The position numbers and the translations under genes are program-made. DNA of 64,000 bases. Origin: Mucilaginibacter oryzae. Its GTDB lineage: Bacteria > Bacteroidota > Bacteroidia > Sphingobacteriales > Sphingobacteriaceae. Positions 52,747-60,344 of the stretch are shown here, piece by piece. Location of the stretch: positions 39,128-103,127 of the forward strand of contig NZ_QGHA01000015.1 in NCBI RefSeq assembly GCF_003148845.1, written 5' to 3'. How positions within the stretch are numbered: the first letter of the stretch is position 1; every line of letters begins with the position of its first letter. The notes below the pieces were generated by a model. It did not search any database and was not told the origin of the DNA. It saw nothing but the letters and a program-made list of their open reading frames with translations.

Positions 52747-53628
52747 TCACATTTCAAACAAGTGTTTTTCTGCGTGATATGACGAGCGTACCAGCGGGCC
52801 GCTCTCAACATATTTAAATCCTTTATCCAGACCAAATTGTTTGTATCGCGCAAACTGGTCGGGGTGTATCCAGTCAATTACAGGGTGATGGTTGCGGGTT
52901 GGTTGCAGGTACTGGCCCAGTGTAAGTATATGAACACCTGCAGCCAGCAAATCGTCCATAGCTTCTAAAACATCCTCTTCTGTTTCGCCAAGGCCAAGCA
53001 TAATGCCTGATTTGGTACGCAAGCCAGCTTCCGAAATGTGCTTCAACGCCTCGAGGCTACGATCATATTTAGCCTGGATACGTACTTCGCGGGTAAGGCG
53101 GCGCACGGTTTCAAGGTTATGCGATACCACTTCAGGGCGGGTTTCTAAAACGCGGGCAAGGTTATCCCAGTTGCCTTTAAAATCTGGCAGCAGGGTTTCT
53201 AAGGTTGTGTCCGGGCTTTCGCGGCGGATGGCGTTGATGGTTTCGGCCCAGATAATGGAACCCCCATCTTTTAAATCGTCGCGATCTACCGAAGTGATCA
53301 CACAATGCTTTACCTGCATCAGTTTTACCGATGTGGCAACACGGTTGGGTTCATCAACGTCAACAGCCAACGGCCTGCCGGTTGCAACCGCGCAGAACGA
53401 GCACGAACGGGTACAAATGTTACCGAGGATCATGAAAGTAGCCGTGCCGGCACCCCAGCACTCGCCCATATTGGGGCAGTTACCACTTTCGCAAATTGTA
53501 TGCAGCTTATGGGTATCAACCAGGCCGCGTACATGGGCATATTCTTTTCCTGTAGGAAGTTTCACCCTAAGCCAATCGGGCTTACGTACAGGCTGGCTAA
53601 CAGCAGGAACTACCGGCAAATCAATCAT
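52747..53628 (-). CDS. lipA: Lipoyl synthase
   Basis: A 293-residue radical SAM enzyme inserting two sulfurs into octanoyl groups of lipoate-dependent enzymes. The auxiliary cluster cysteines are in CESGNCPNMGECW, the radical SAM cluster in CTRSCSFCAV, and the C-terminal RSSYHAE serine ligates the auxiliary cluster. Length is normal. It may be transcribed with the sigma/anti-sigma pair downstream (24 bp). Upstream lies a family B repeat with a perfect 16-bp inverted match. Confidence 0.97.
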   Translation of the reverse strand: MIDLPVVPAVSQPVRKPDWLRVKLPTGKEYAHVRGLVDTHKLHTICESGNCPNMGECWGAGTATFMILGNICTRSCSFCAVATGRPLAVDVDEPNRVATSVKLMQVKHCVITSVDRDDLKDGGSIIWAETINAIRRESPDTTLETLLPDFKGNWDNLARVLETRPEVVSHNLETVRRLTREVRIQAKYDRSLEALKHISEAGLRTKSGIMLGLGETEEDVLEAMDDLLAAGVHILTLGQYLQPTRNHHPVIDWIHPDQFARYKQFGLDKGFKYVESGPLVRSSYHAEKHLFEM

Positions 53629-53647
53629 AATGCAAATGTAGTTATTT

Positions 53648-53817
53648 TATTAGTTCATTGTGAATGGTTCATAGTTGATAGATCATAGTTCATGGTTGAT
53701 AGTTCTTAGCATCCTTACTGAAAGCAAGCACATGTACTAACAAACATCCCTTTTACTGTGATCAATGAACCAATTGCTTATTACCATGAACTATGATCCA
53801 TGAACTATCAAACTTAA
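53648..53817. repeat. Inverted-arm repeat, family B, upstream of lipA
   Basis: GATCATAGTTCATGGT at 53681-53696 matches ACCATGAACTATGATC at 53783-53798 perfectly, 86 nt apart. Further degenerate word copies extend the arms to about 53648 and 53817. The centre is unrelated. Confidence 0.82.
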
Positions 53818-54143
53818 CTCAACACCTCCAGGGTTTCATCAACAGAAATACCGCTGTGCGATTGATCGAGGATGCACTCACCATCTTTAATCAATAATAA
53901 CTGGGGCGATTCATGGTGTACCTGGAACAACTGCGCTACCTGGTTGGAGAGGTCGCGATATTTGATGAGGTCGAGAAAATAAAGGGGCATATTTTCGGGA
54001 AGGTTGTCCCAGTCAAGCTCAAAACGCCTTTTAGCCATCATGCTGATCGAGCAGCGTGTGCTATGCTTAAAAATTAGGCTATAACCTTCCTGTTTTTTGA
54101 TCGCCAAAAGCTGATCAGCCGTCTCCAACGATATCCAGTTCAT
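53814..54143 (-). CDS. ytxJ: Bacilliredoxin-like protein YtxJ
   Basis: A 109-residue thioredoxin-fold protein. SLIFKHSTRCSISMMAKRRF holds the single active cysteine of the monothiol YtxJ/BrxC family in the place of the CXXC motif, and PQLLLIKDGECIL is the cis-proline strand. Family members act in bacillithiol-linked redox control, and Bacteroidota make bacillithiol. It lies between lipA and a tiny lipoprotein gene. The right arm of a family B repeat overlaps its stop codon. Confidence 0.88.
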   Translation of the reverse strand: MNWISLETADQLLAIKKQEGYSLIFKHSTRCSISMMAKRRFELDWDNLPENMPLYFLDLIKYRDLSNQVAQLFQVHHESPQLLLIKDGECILDQSHSGISVDETLEVLS

Positions 54144-54234
54144 GTTAATTATATGATTAAAATGCTATAATATGTAATTATAACACAAAAACCGCACAAG
54201 GTGTTTAAGCAGGTTTAAAAATGACAATTACCTG

Positions 54235-54345
54235 TTACCTGCCGCTTTTAGGGTACGAACCGTAAGCAGGGCACAATTTATTTGAGCATGATGATACGGC
54301 GGCAACCGCCGCGGCTATAAGCGCTATGTAAACTAATTTTTTCAT
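54235..54345 (-). CDS. 36-residue lipoprotein
   Basis: On the reverse strand an ATG at 54345 opens a 36-codon frame. It has a complete lipoprotein signal (MKKLVYIALIAAAVAAVSSC, cysteine 20) and a 17-residue mature part (SNKLCPAYGSYPKSGR). The signal peptide has all parts: lysines, hydrophobic core and lipobox. Short proteins ending in CPAY-type tails are, as I recall, frequent in Bacteroidota and usually missed by gene finders. It sits between ribH and ytxJ, all on the same strand. Function unknown. Confidence 0.72.
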   Translation of the reverse strand: MKKLVYIALIAAAVAAVSSCSNKLCPAYGSYPKSGR

Positions 54346-54375
54346 ATAAATCCTAAACTCGTTGTTTAACGGTTT

Positions 54376-54870
54376 TTAACTGTTTAATGTTTCGGCGAGG
54401 GCGGCCATTTTAATAGCGGTAACAGCGGCTTCATCACCTTTATTACCATGTTTACCTCCGGCCCTGTCAATAGCCTGTTGCTGGTTATCAGTTGTTAATA
54501 CACCAAATATAACAGGTTTTGAATATTTTATGGCAACATTGGCAACACCGTTTGCAACGGCATCGCAAATAAAATCAAAATGACGGGTTTCGCCCTGTAT
54601 TACGCAGCCCAGGCAAATCACCGCATCAATACCGCCTTTTTTTAATAAAAGCTCGGCGCCGGAGGTTAGCTCGAAGCTGCCCGGAACCTGGTACGAAAAG
54701 ATATTTTCGGCCAGGGCGCCATGGTCAACCAGGCTTTTATAAGCGCCCTGGTAAAGGGCATTGGTAATTTCGGCATTCCACTCGGCCACTACAATACCAA
54801 AGCGGTAAGGAGCTGCTGAAGGGATTTGGGTATTTGAAAAATCAGAAAGGTTTTTTAAGTGGGTAGCCAT
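54376..54870 (-). CDS. ribH: 6,7-dimethyl-8-ribityllumazine synthase
   Basis: A 164-residue riboflavin enzyme condensing the pyrimidine and dihydroxybutanone phosphate. FGIVVAEWNAEITNALYQGA is the N-terminal block, QVPGSFELTSGAELLLKKGG and CLGCVIQGETRHFDFIC follow with the catalytic histidine, and VIFGVLTTDNQQQAIDRAGG and GNKGDEAAVTAI end it. It assembles as pentamers or 60-mers. Other rib genes are not near. The small lipoprotein lies 30 bp downstream, and a family C repeat fills the gap upstream. Confidence 0.97.
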   Translation of the reverse strand: MATHLKNLSDFSNTQIPSAAPYRFGIVVAEWNAEITNALYQGAYKSLVDHGALAENIFSYQVPGSFELTSGAELLLKKGGIDAVICLGCVIQGETRHFDFICDAVANGVANVAIKYSKPVIFGVLTTDNQQQAIDRAGGKHGNKGDEAAVTAIKMAALAETLNS

Positions 54871-54881
54871 GGTGGTGTTAT

Positions 54882-55034
54882 TTCGGATATCGGATGTCAG
54901 ATTTCGGATTTGGTTAGTTTTGATGTTCGATTTTTAAAGGAACCGAAAAGATACTGACAAAAAAAATCGATTTCAGATTTAAAGGTATCTAATCAACCTA
55001 TAAATCCGAAATCGAAATTCCCAAATCCGAAATC
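54882..55034. repeat. Inverted-arm repeat, family C (ATTTCGGATTTGG word)
   Basis: GATTTCGGATTTGG at 54900-54913 pairs perfectly with CCAAATCCGAAATC at 55021-55034, 107 nt apart, with more degenerate copies (TTTCGGATAT, AAATCCGAAATCG) in each arm. It fills the gap between ribH and the TPR gene and abuts the stop codon of the latter. Confidence 0.8.
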
Positions 55035-55036
55035 AA

Positions 55037-55714
55037 TTACAATTTCGCTTCGGCACGAGCTATATACTCGTCGATATTTTGAGCTTCGGTACTTTCAGGA
55101 TATTCTGTTTTAATCCTTTTGTAAGCTTCGGCTGCGTCTTTATTGTTTTTTTGGGCTTCGTAGGTTAAGCCTAATTTTTTAAGGTAAAGCGGAGACAGGA
55201 ATTTGTTTTTAGCCTTATCAACAGCTTTGCTGAAGTAAGTTGCCGCTTTTTCGTAGTCTTTTAGTTCAACATAAGCATCGCCTGTGCTGCCGTAAGCCTC
55301 GGCTGCAACCATGCTATCGTCGCCGCGGTAGTTGGTCAGGTTATCAATGGCTTTGTGGTAGTCGCCTTTGTTAAGGTAAGCTGTACCCAGGTAAAAATAA
55401 GCAAGGTTAGCGGCTTTGGTGTTGCTGTAATCGGCAATTATTTTTTCAAAGCCGGGATAGCCCGCGTCGCCTTTAATCGCTTTATCCCAGCTTTTTTGCT
55501 GCCAAAAATCCTGTGCCTTATACATCTGGTTGGCGGCGGTAACCTCCCGAGGACCTAAATACAATTTTAAATAAATAAAGTAAATAGCGATAAGGGCAAC
55601 AATAGCCCCTAAAATAAATAATAAGCTCTTTTGGTTCTCGCGCACAAAGCTACCACTCTGACCAAATTTGGTTTCAGGTGCCGCAACTTTGGTGTTCGCC
55701 TGGGTTTTTGACAT
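55037..55714 (-). CDS. Tetratricopeptide repeat membrane protein
   Basis: A 225-residue protein. One span near the N-terminus (LLFILGAIVALIAIYFIYLK, residues ~30-50) precedes TPR units: ANLAYFYLGTAYLNKGDYHK, AAEAYGSTGDAYVELKDYEK and LYLKKLGLTYEAQKNNKDAA. The topology recalls YfgM, a periplasmic TPR partner of BamB and the Sec translocon, but this may be only similarity of layout. It may be transcribed with ribH downstream across the family C repeat (166 bp). Confidence 0.88.
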   Translation of the reverse strand: MSKTQANTKVAAPETKFGQSGSFVRENQKSLLFILGAIVALIAIYFIYLKLYLGPREVTAANQMYKAQDFWQQKSWDKAIKGDAGYPGFEKIIADYSNTKAANLAYFYLGTAYLNKGDYHKAIDNLTNYRGDDSMVAAEAYGSTGDAYVELKDYEKAATYFSKAVDKAKNKFLSPLYLKKLGLTYEAQKNNKDAAEAYKRIKTEYPESTEAQNIDEYIARAEAKL

Positions 55715-55808
55715 TGTTGTTCTAAAATTAAGTTTGCAAAAATACGGTTTTCAAAATTACTGGCAATAGCTTTTGTATTAAATCTTTAAAGTGGGGAGTT
55801 CACGGGTT

Positions 55809-55920
55809 ATAGTTCATGGTTCATGATCTTTGGGTGAGGCTTTTGTAGCTTATTGAATGGCAAATTTGTTTACCGCAAGAAAAACGGCTATGAACCATGA
55901 ACTATCAACCATGAACCATT
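55809..55920. repeat. Inverted-arm repeat, family B, upstream of recF
   Basis: ATAGTTCATGGTTCAT at 55809-55824 pairs perfectly with ATGAACCATGAACTAT at 55890-55905, 65 nt apart, and the right arm continues to 55920. This arm lies in the -33 region of the recF promoter, as also seen at panD. Confidence 0.82.
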
Positions 55921-55938
55921 AGCAACCAAATAAAACAC

Positions 55939-55946
55939 TAACTTTG
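55939..55946 (+). promoter_or_regulatory. -7 element of recF, 7 nt before the ATG
   Basis: TAACTTTG, then CCTTCCC and ATG. RecF homologs fix the start codon (MYLQQLSVINFKNY), so the leader would be at most a few nucleotides. Confidence 0.6.
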
Positions 55947-55953
55947 CCTTCCC

Positions 55954-57054
55954 ATGTATCTCCAGCAATTATCCGTTATCAACTTTAAAAATTACGATGA
56001 AGCCGAACTGGTTTTCAGTGAGGGGGTTAACGCGTTTACGGGGAATAACGGGGCGGGTAAAACCAATTTGCTGGATGCTATCCACTACCTGTCGTTATGT
56101 AAAAGTTATTTTAACCCGATAGACAGCCAGCAGATTAAACAGGGAGCGGAGTTTTTTATTGTTACCGGCATGTTTAGCAAAAACAACCAGCCCGAGGCGG
56201 TGGCCTGCTCGGTAAAACGCAATCAGAAAAAACAATTTAAGCGCAATAAAAAAGATTACCAGCGCCTGGCCGACCATATCGGCTTTCTGCCCCTGGTCAT
56301 GATTTCGCCTTATGATATCAGTATTATTACTGAAGGGAGCGAGGAACGGAGAAAGTTTATTGATAATGTGATATCGCAAACCGATAATCATTACCTGGAT
56401 GAGCTGATCACCTATAACAAGATCCTTAACAACCGTAACGCGCTTTTGAAACAAATTGCCGATACAGGTAAATTTGATCCCGGTTTGCTGGAGATAGTAG
56501 ATGAGCAGCTATGCACATCAGGTAACCGTATTTTTGAGCGGCGCCGTAATTTTATGGATGGCTTTGTTGAAATATTTAACAGGCATTACGATTTTATAAG
56601 CGATAACGCCGAGCGTGTTGAACTGGTTTACGAATCGCAGTTATTAACAAGCAGCTTTGAACAGTTGCTGCAAAACAGCTTTAGCCGCGATAAAGCCCTG
56701 GAGCGTACCACGGCGGGTGTGCATAAAGACGACCTGCAGTTTAACATCCATGGCATGCCGATGAAGAAATTTGGTTCGCAGGGCCAGCAAAAATCATTTT
56801 TAATAGCGCTTAAGCTGGCTCAGTATACCTTTTTATATCAGCAAAAGGGATTTAAACCCTTATTGCTGCTTGATGATATTTTTGATAAGCTTGATGATAA
56901 CCGGGTTACCAAGCTGATGCAGATGGTATCGAACAACGATTTCGGACAGGTGTTTATAACCGATACCGGGGTTGAGCGCGTGGAACAGGTTTTTAATAAA
57001 ATAGGGGTTGCCGTAAAGTTGTTTAAAGTAAAAGGAGGGGCAATAGATGCGTAA
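55954..57054 (+). CDS. recF: DNA replication and repair protein RecF
   Basis: A 366-residue SMC-like ATPase that loads RecA onto gaps with RecO and RecR. LQQLSVINFKNYDEAEL is the start, GNNGAGKTNLLDAIHYLSL the Walker A loop, SPYDISIITEGSEERRKFID a family block and FKPLLLLDDIFDKLDDNR the signature/Walker B with the D-loop. The start is followed 8 nt before its stop by the DUF721 gene. The usual dnaN neighbour is not seen; here the TPR gene and a family B repeat lie upstream. Confidence 0.96.
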   Translation: MYLQQLSVINFKNYDEAELVFSEGVNAFTGNNGAGKTNLLDAIHYLSLCKSYFNPIDSQQIKQGAEFFIVTGMFSKNNQPEAVACSVKRNQKKQFKRNKKDYQRLADHIGFLPLVMISPYDISIITEGSEERRKFIDNVISQTDNHYLDELITYNKILNNRNALLKQIADTGKFDPGLLEIVDEQLCTSGNRIFERRRNFMDGFVEIFNRHYDFISDNAERVELVYESQLLTSSFEQLLQNSFSRDKALERTTAGVHKDDLQFNIHGMPMKKFGSQGQQKSFLIALKLAQYTFLYQQKGFKPLLLLDDIFDKLDDNRVTKLMQMVSNNDFGQVFITDTGVERVEQVFNKIGVAVKLFKVKGGAIDA

Positions 57055-57337
57055 AACTAACGATAAAACATTGAAGGAAGCCATTGAGCAGATGCTGAAT
57101 GTTTACAAAATAAAACGCCGTTTTGACGAAACCGGGGTGGTGAATTTTTGGCCGCAGCTGGTGGGCAAATCGGTAGCTAACCGTACCAAAGAATTATTTG
57201 TGCGCGATAAAAAATTATTCCTGCGCATCGAATCATCGGTAATTAAGCACGAACTTACACTGATGCGCACACAAATAATCGAAAAAATAAACGAAGAGGC
57301 TAAATCAATACTGGTTGAAGAAATTATTTTCCTCTAA
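57047..57337 (+). CDS. DUF721 (DciA-like) protein
   Basis: A 96-residue protein of the DUF721 family, to which DciA, the helicase-loading factor of many bacteria, belongs. KRRFDETGVVNFWPQLVG and KSVANRTKELFVRDKKLFLR are the conserved core with the WPQLVG block. It starts inside the end of recF (8-nt overlap). AGGAGG ten nucleotides upstream is a good Shine-Dalgarno site, unusual for this group and probably serving coupled translation. A role in replication fits the recF pairing (inference). Confidence 0.9.
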   Translation: MRKTNDKTLKEAIEQMLNVYKIKRRFDETGVVNFWPQLVGKSVANRTKELFVRDKKLFLRIESSVIKHELTLMRTQIIEKINEEAKSILVEEIIFL

Positions 57338-57521
57338 TCATCCTTAAGCTATGCTGCTTAAAGCGAACATCGTCTGTAAGTTTTGAGTAGCACAATATAA
57401 ACAGGCCGGGAATTGAAAATGCCAACTGTGCTTCAGGATGGGTTCTGTAAAGCATCAATGAACCGATAACCAGCAGTACCAGGATAAGTACGTAAAAAAT
57501 GTATTTGAATAACGGTTTCAT
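57324..57521 (-). CDS. Small membrane protein of unknown function
   Basis: A 65-residue protein with two spans (YIFYVLILVLLVIGSLMLYR and LAFSIPGLFILCYSKL) and a basic tail (RFKQHSLRMIRGK). It overlaps the 3' end of the DUF721 gene by 14 nt in convergent direction. No family is recognised. The regular membrane topology and a clean ATG support it being real, but evidence is modest. Confidence 0.5.
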   Translation of the reverse strand: MKPLFKYIFYVLILVLLVIGSLMLYRTHPEAQLAFSIPGLFILCYSKLTDDVRFKQHSLRMIRGK

Positions 57522-57623
57522 AATGGCATTAATTTGTTGGTTTAGTTATAAAATGTAATACAGTTTAGGGTATGTTTTGTAAAGTTATCAAAACAAAACT
57601 ACAATAACAATATTTTCATGAAT

Positions 57624-57665
57624 ATTTTCGGGTGTGATGTTTCAGTTATAACCACACCCGAAAAT
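57624..57665 (-). terminator. 13-bp hairpin after ndk
   Basis: ATTTTCGGGTGTG at 57624-57636 pairs perfectly with CACACCCGAAAAT at 57653-57665. It lies 9 bp past the ndk stop. A T run after the stem is lacking, so termination strength is uncertain. Confidence 0.6.
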
Positions 57666-57673
57666 AGCGATGA

Positions 57674-58093
57674 TTAAAATCTTTCGAAAGCAGAAAAGAA
57701 GAAATTGCCTTCAATCTCAGCGTTCTCGTCAGAGTCTGATCCGTGAACTGCGTTTTCACCAATTGATTTAGCGTATTTTTTGCGGATAGTACCTTCTGCT
57801 GCATCGGCCGGGTTGGTTGCGCCAATCAGTTTGCGGAACTCGGCAATAGCGTCATCTTTTTCAAGAATAGCGGCTACGATAGGGCCAGACGACATAAAGT
57901 CAACCAGTCCCTGGTAAAAAGGGCGTTCTTTATGAACTTCATAAAACTGGCCGGCTTTTTCTGCCGATAGCGCGGTATATTTAAGCGCTACAATTTTGAA
58001 CCCGCTTTTAGTGATCATGTCTAAAATAGCACCAATGTGGCCGGCTGCAACAGCATCGGGCTTTATCATGGTGAATGTTCTGTTGGTTTTCAT
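57674..58093 (-). CDS. ndk: Nucleoside diphosphate kinase
   Basis: A 139-residue enzyme balancing nucleoside triphosphates. TFTMIKPDAVAAGHIGAILD is the start, and GENAVHGSDSDENAEIE holds the phosphorylated histidine. FFFSAFERF is the Bacteroidota-type end. Length is normal. It is divergent from nrnA across 196 bp. Confidence 0.97.
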   Translation of the reverse strand: MKTNRTFTMIKPDAVAAGHIGAILDMITKSGFKIVALKYTALSAEKAGQFYEVHKERPFYQGLVDFMSSGPIVAAILEKDDAIAEFRKLIGATNPADAAEGTIRKKYAKSIGENAVHGSDSDENAEIEGNFFFSAFERF

Positions 58094-58289
58094 TTAAAAT
58101 GTGTTATTCTTTGTCATTAACAGGCTGAAAGTATTCGGCGTAATCGCTTAACCCCGGGCTATGCGGTGGCATGCCTGAATTTTTGCGCAAAAGTAGGGTT
58201 TTCCATCTGTAAGATAAAGCTTTTTGAATTAAATTAGATGATTTGTATTTGATTAATTTATTTAGCTTTGCAACTCTTTTCAAGAATTG

Positions 58290-59300
58290 ATGTTAGATTT
58301 AGCCGCCCTGAGCGACCTTTTAAAGCAGCCGCAAAAAATAGTGATCACCACGCATCATAAGCCCGATGGTGATGCTATGGGTTCGTCATTGGGTTTATAT
58401 AATTACCTGATACAGCAAGGCCATCACGCCAAAGTGATAGCCCCTACAGATTATCCCGATTTTTTAAGCTGGCTGCCCGGTAACGAAAACGTTATTGTTT
58501 ATACCGAAAGCAAGGAAGAGGCGGCTGCACTGATTGCCGAAGCCAAACTGATTTTTTGCCTTGATTTTAATGCCCTTAGCCGCATTAATGAAATGGGTGA
58601 CCTTGTTGGCAGCAGCAGCGCTTACAAAATAATGATCGACCATCACCTGGAGCCGGCCGATTTTGACGATTACCGCCGCTGGGATATCAATGCCTGCGCT
58701 ACGGCCCAGTTAGTGTACGATTTTATTGTAAATGAGCTTAAGCACCCCGAACTTATTAATAAAGACGTAGCTACCTGCCTGTACACCGGTATCATGACCG
58801 ATTCGGCTTCGTTCCGTTTACCCAACACTACGGCCGGTGTGCACCGTATAGTTGCCAACCTGATTGATGCCGGTGCCGTGAACTGGCGCATTCATGAGCT
58901 GGTATACAACAGCGCGTCCGAAAACAGGCTGCGCTTTTTAGGCCACTGCCTGGCCAATTGCCTTGAAGTGCTGCCCGAATACAATACCGCTATTATTGCC
59001 GTGAGTAAGCAGGACCTGGATCGTTTTGATGTTGAAACCGGAGATACCGAGGGCGTGGTTAACTACGCCTTATCAATGGCCAGCATCAAACTGGCTGCCT
59101 TTATTGTTGAACGTACCGATAGGGTAAAGCTTTCGCTGCGCTCTAAAGAGGAGTTCCCGGCAAACGAGATCTGTAAAAAATATTTTAACGGCGGTGGCCA
59201 CCGCAACGCGGCCGGGGGGCATTCTGACGCGCCTCTGCCAGAAGTTATTGAACAGTTTAAACAAATATTACCCGAGTATAAAAAACTATTAATACAGTAA
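58290..59300 (+). CDS. nrnA: DHH/DHHA1 phosphoesterase, NrnA-like
   Basis: A 336-residue protein of the NrnA group that degrades nanoRNA and 3'-phosphoadenosine 5'-phosphate. THHKPDGDAMGSSLGLY is motif I, CLDFN motif II, IDHHLEP the DHH motif and GGGHRNAAGG the DHHA1 end. ATG 58290 is preferred over the TTG just before it. TAGCTTTG at 58263-58270 is the -7 element, with TTTG at 58242 as possible -33 element (17-nt spacer). The first FKBP gene starts 2 nt after its stop. Confidence 0.92.
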   Translation: MLDLAALSDLLKQPQKIVITTHHKPDGDAMGSSLGLYNYLIQQGHHAKVIAPTDYPDFLSWLPGNENVIVYTESKEEAAALIAEAKLIFCLDFNALSRINEMGDLVGSSSAYKIMIDHHLEPADFDDYRRWDINACATAQLVYDFIVNELKHPELINKDVATCLYTGIMTDSASFRLPNTTAGVHRIVANLIDAGAVNWRIHELVYNSASENRLRFLGHCLANCLEVLPEYNTAIIAVSKQDLDRFDVETGDTEGVVNYALSMASIKLAAFIVERTDRVKLSLRSKEEFPANEICKKYFNGGGHRNAAGGHSDAPLPEVIEQFKQILPEYKKLLIQ

Positions 59301-59302
59301 AA

Positions 59303-60283
59303 ATGAACAAAAAACTGATGTTTGTGGCACTTGCGGCCATAGGATTTGCAAGTTGTAACGGCGGATTTAAACAGGGCGATGGCGGCCTGCTTTATAATGT
59401 GCATACTTCAAAAGGCGCTCCGAAGCTTAAAGAAGGCGATTTTGTAAGCCTTAACATGATTTTGAAAACTGATAAGGATTCAATTATCAGTAACTCTTAT
59501 GATATGGGCGCCCCAATTTACAGCCCGATGCCTAAGGTGCAAACTAAAGGCGATATCGTATCTGGTTTGTCGTTATTAGGCGAAGGCGATAGCGCAACCA
59601 TTAAAGTATCGGTAGATTCGTTGCGTAAAAACGGGCAGCAGGTACCTCCAACCTTTAAAGGTAAATACCTGGTGTATGTGGTTAAAGTTGAAAAAGTTAT
59701 TGCCAAAGGCGCGCTGAATGAAAATGCTTTCCGCGACCGCGTTATGCAATATATCAACAGCCAGAAAGAAGGGCTTAAAACAAAGGAGCCTGCTAAAATA
59801 GCGGCTTATTTTAACGCGCATAAAGATCTGAAGTTTACAAAAACCGCTTCTGGCTTAAATTATGTAATCACTGCGCCGGGCAGCGGCCCCAATGTGGCTA
59901 ATGGCGATACCGCGGTAATTAACTATACCTTGAGGCTTACTACAGGTAAAGTTTTAGAAACCAGCGAAAAAGCGATAGCATTGAAAGAAAAAATGCCTAT
60001 TAACCCTATGAATCCTTATCAGCCCATCCGCGTGGCTGTTGGCGAGGGCCGCGTAATTAAAGGCTGGGATGAAGGGCTGTTGTTATTGAACAAAGGCGCC
60101 AAAGCTGTTTTGGTAGTTCCTTCGGTATTGGGTTACGGCGACCAGGGCGGTCAGGGTATGCAGCCTTACACGCCGCTTGTATTTGATGTAGAACTTGTAA
60201 ATATAGTACATCCAAACCCTAACGCTCCAAAACCGGCAATGCCGCAAATGCAGGCGCCAACATCTGCACCGGCAACCAAATAA
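59303..60283 (+). CDS. FKBP-type peptidyl-prolyl isomerase lipoprotein
   Basis: A 326-residue lipoprotein (MNKKLMFVALAAIGFASC, cysteine 18). The N-terminal half (about 30-130) is a degenerate FKBP-like domain. The C-terminal half (about 190-305) is an intact FKBP domain (VAVGEGRVIKGWDEGLLLLN, then GAKAVLVVPSVLGYGDQGGQ and VFDVELVNI). It helps periplasmic folding by proline isomerisation. It is followed by a paralog; a terminator lies between them. Confidence 0.93.
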   Translation: MNKKLMFVALAAIGFASCNGGFKQGDGGLLYNVHTSKGAPKLKEGDFVSLNMILKTDKDSIISNSYDMGAPIYSPMPKVQTKGDIVSGLSLLGEGDSATIKVSVDSLRKNGQQVPPTFKGKYLVYVVKVEKVIAKGALNENAFRDRVMQYINSQKEGLKTKEPAKIAAYFNAHKDLKFTKTASGLNYVITAPGSGPNVANGDTAVINYTLRLTTGKVLETSEKAIALKEKMPINPMNPYQPIRVAVGEGRVIKGWDEGLLLLNKGAKAVLVVPSVLGYGDQGGQGMQPYTPLVFDVELVNIVHPNPNAPKPAMPQMQAPTSAPATK

Positions 60284-60300
60284 TTGATTTTTTATGTAAA

Positions 60301-60334
60301 GCCTTTCCTGCTTAAACCGGGAAAGGCTTTTTTA
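60301..60334 (+). terminator. Intrinsic terminator between the two FKBP genes
   Basis: GCCTTTCC 60301-60308 pairs with GGAAAGGC 60320-60327, followed by a T run. It lies 11 bp before the next ATG, so the second isomerase gene depends either on read-through or on its own very short leader. Confidence 0.85.
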
Positions 60335-60344
60335 TTTATAGCTG

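Noticed and set aside
53648..55920. CRISPR-like reading of the short repeats around lipA, ribH and recF
   Set aside because: Repeats are degenerate, inverted, unevenly spaced and without unique spacers of equal length; no cas genes are near.
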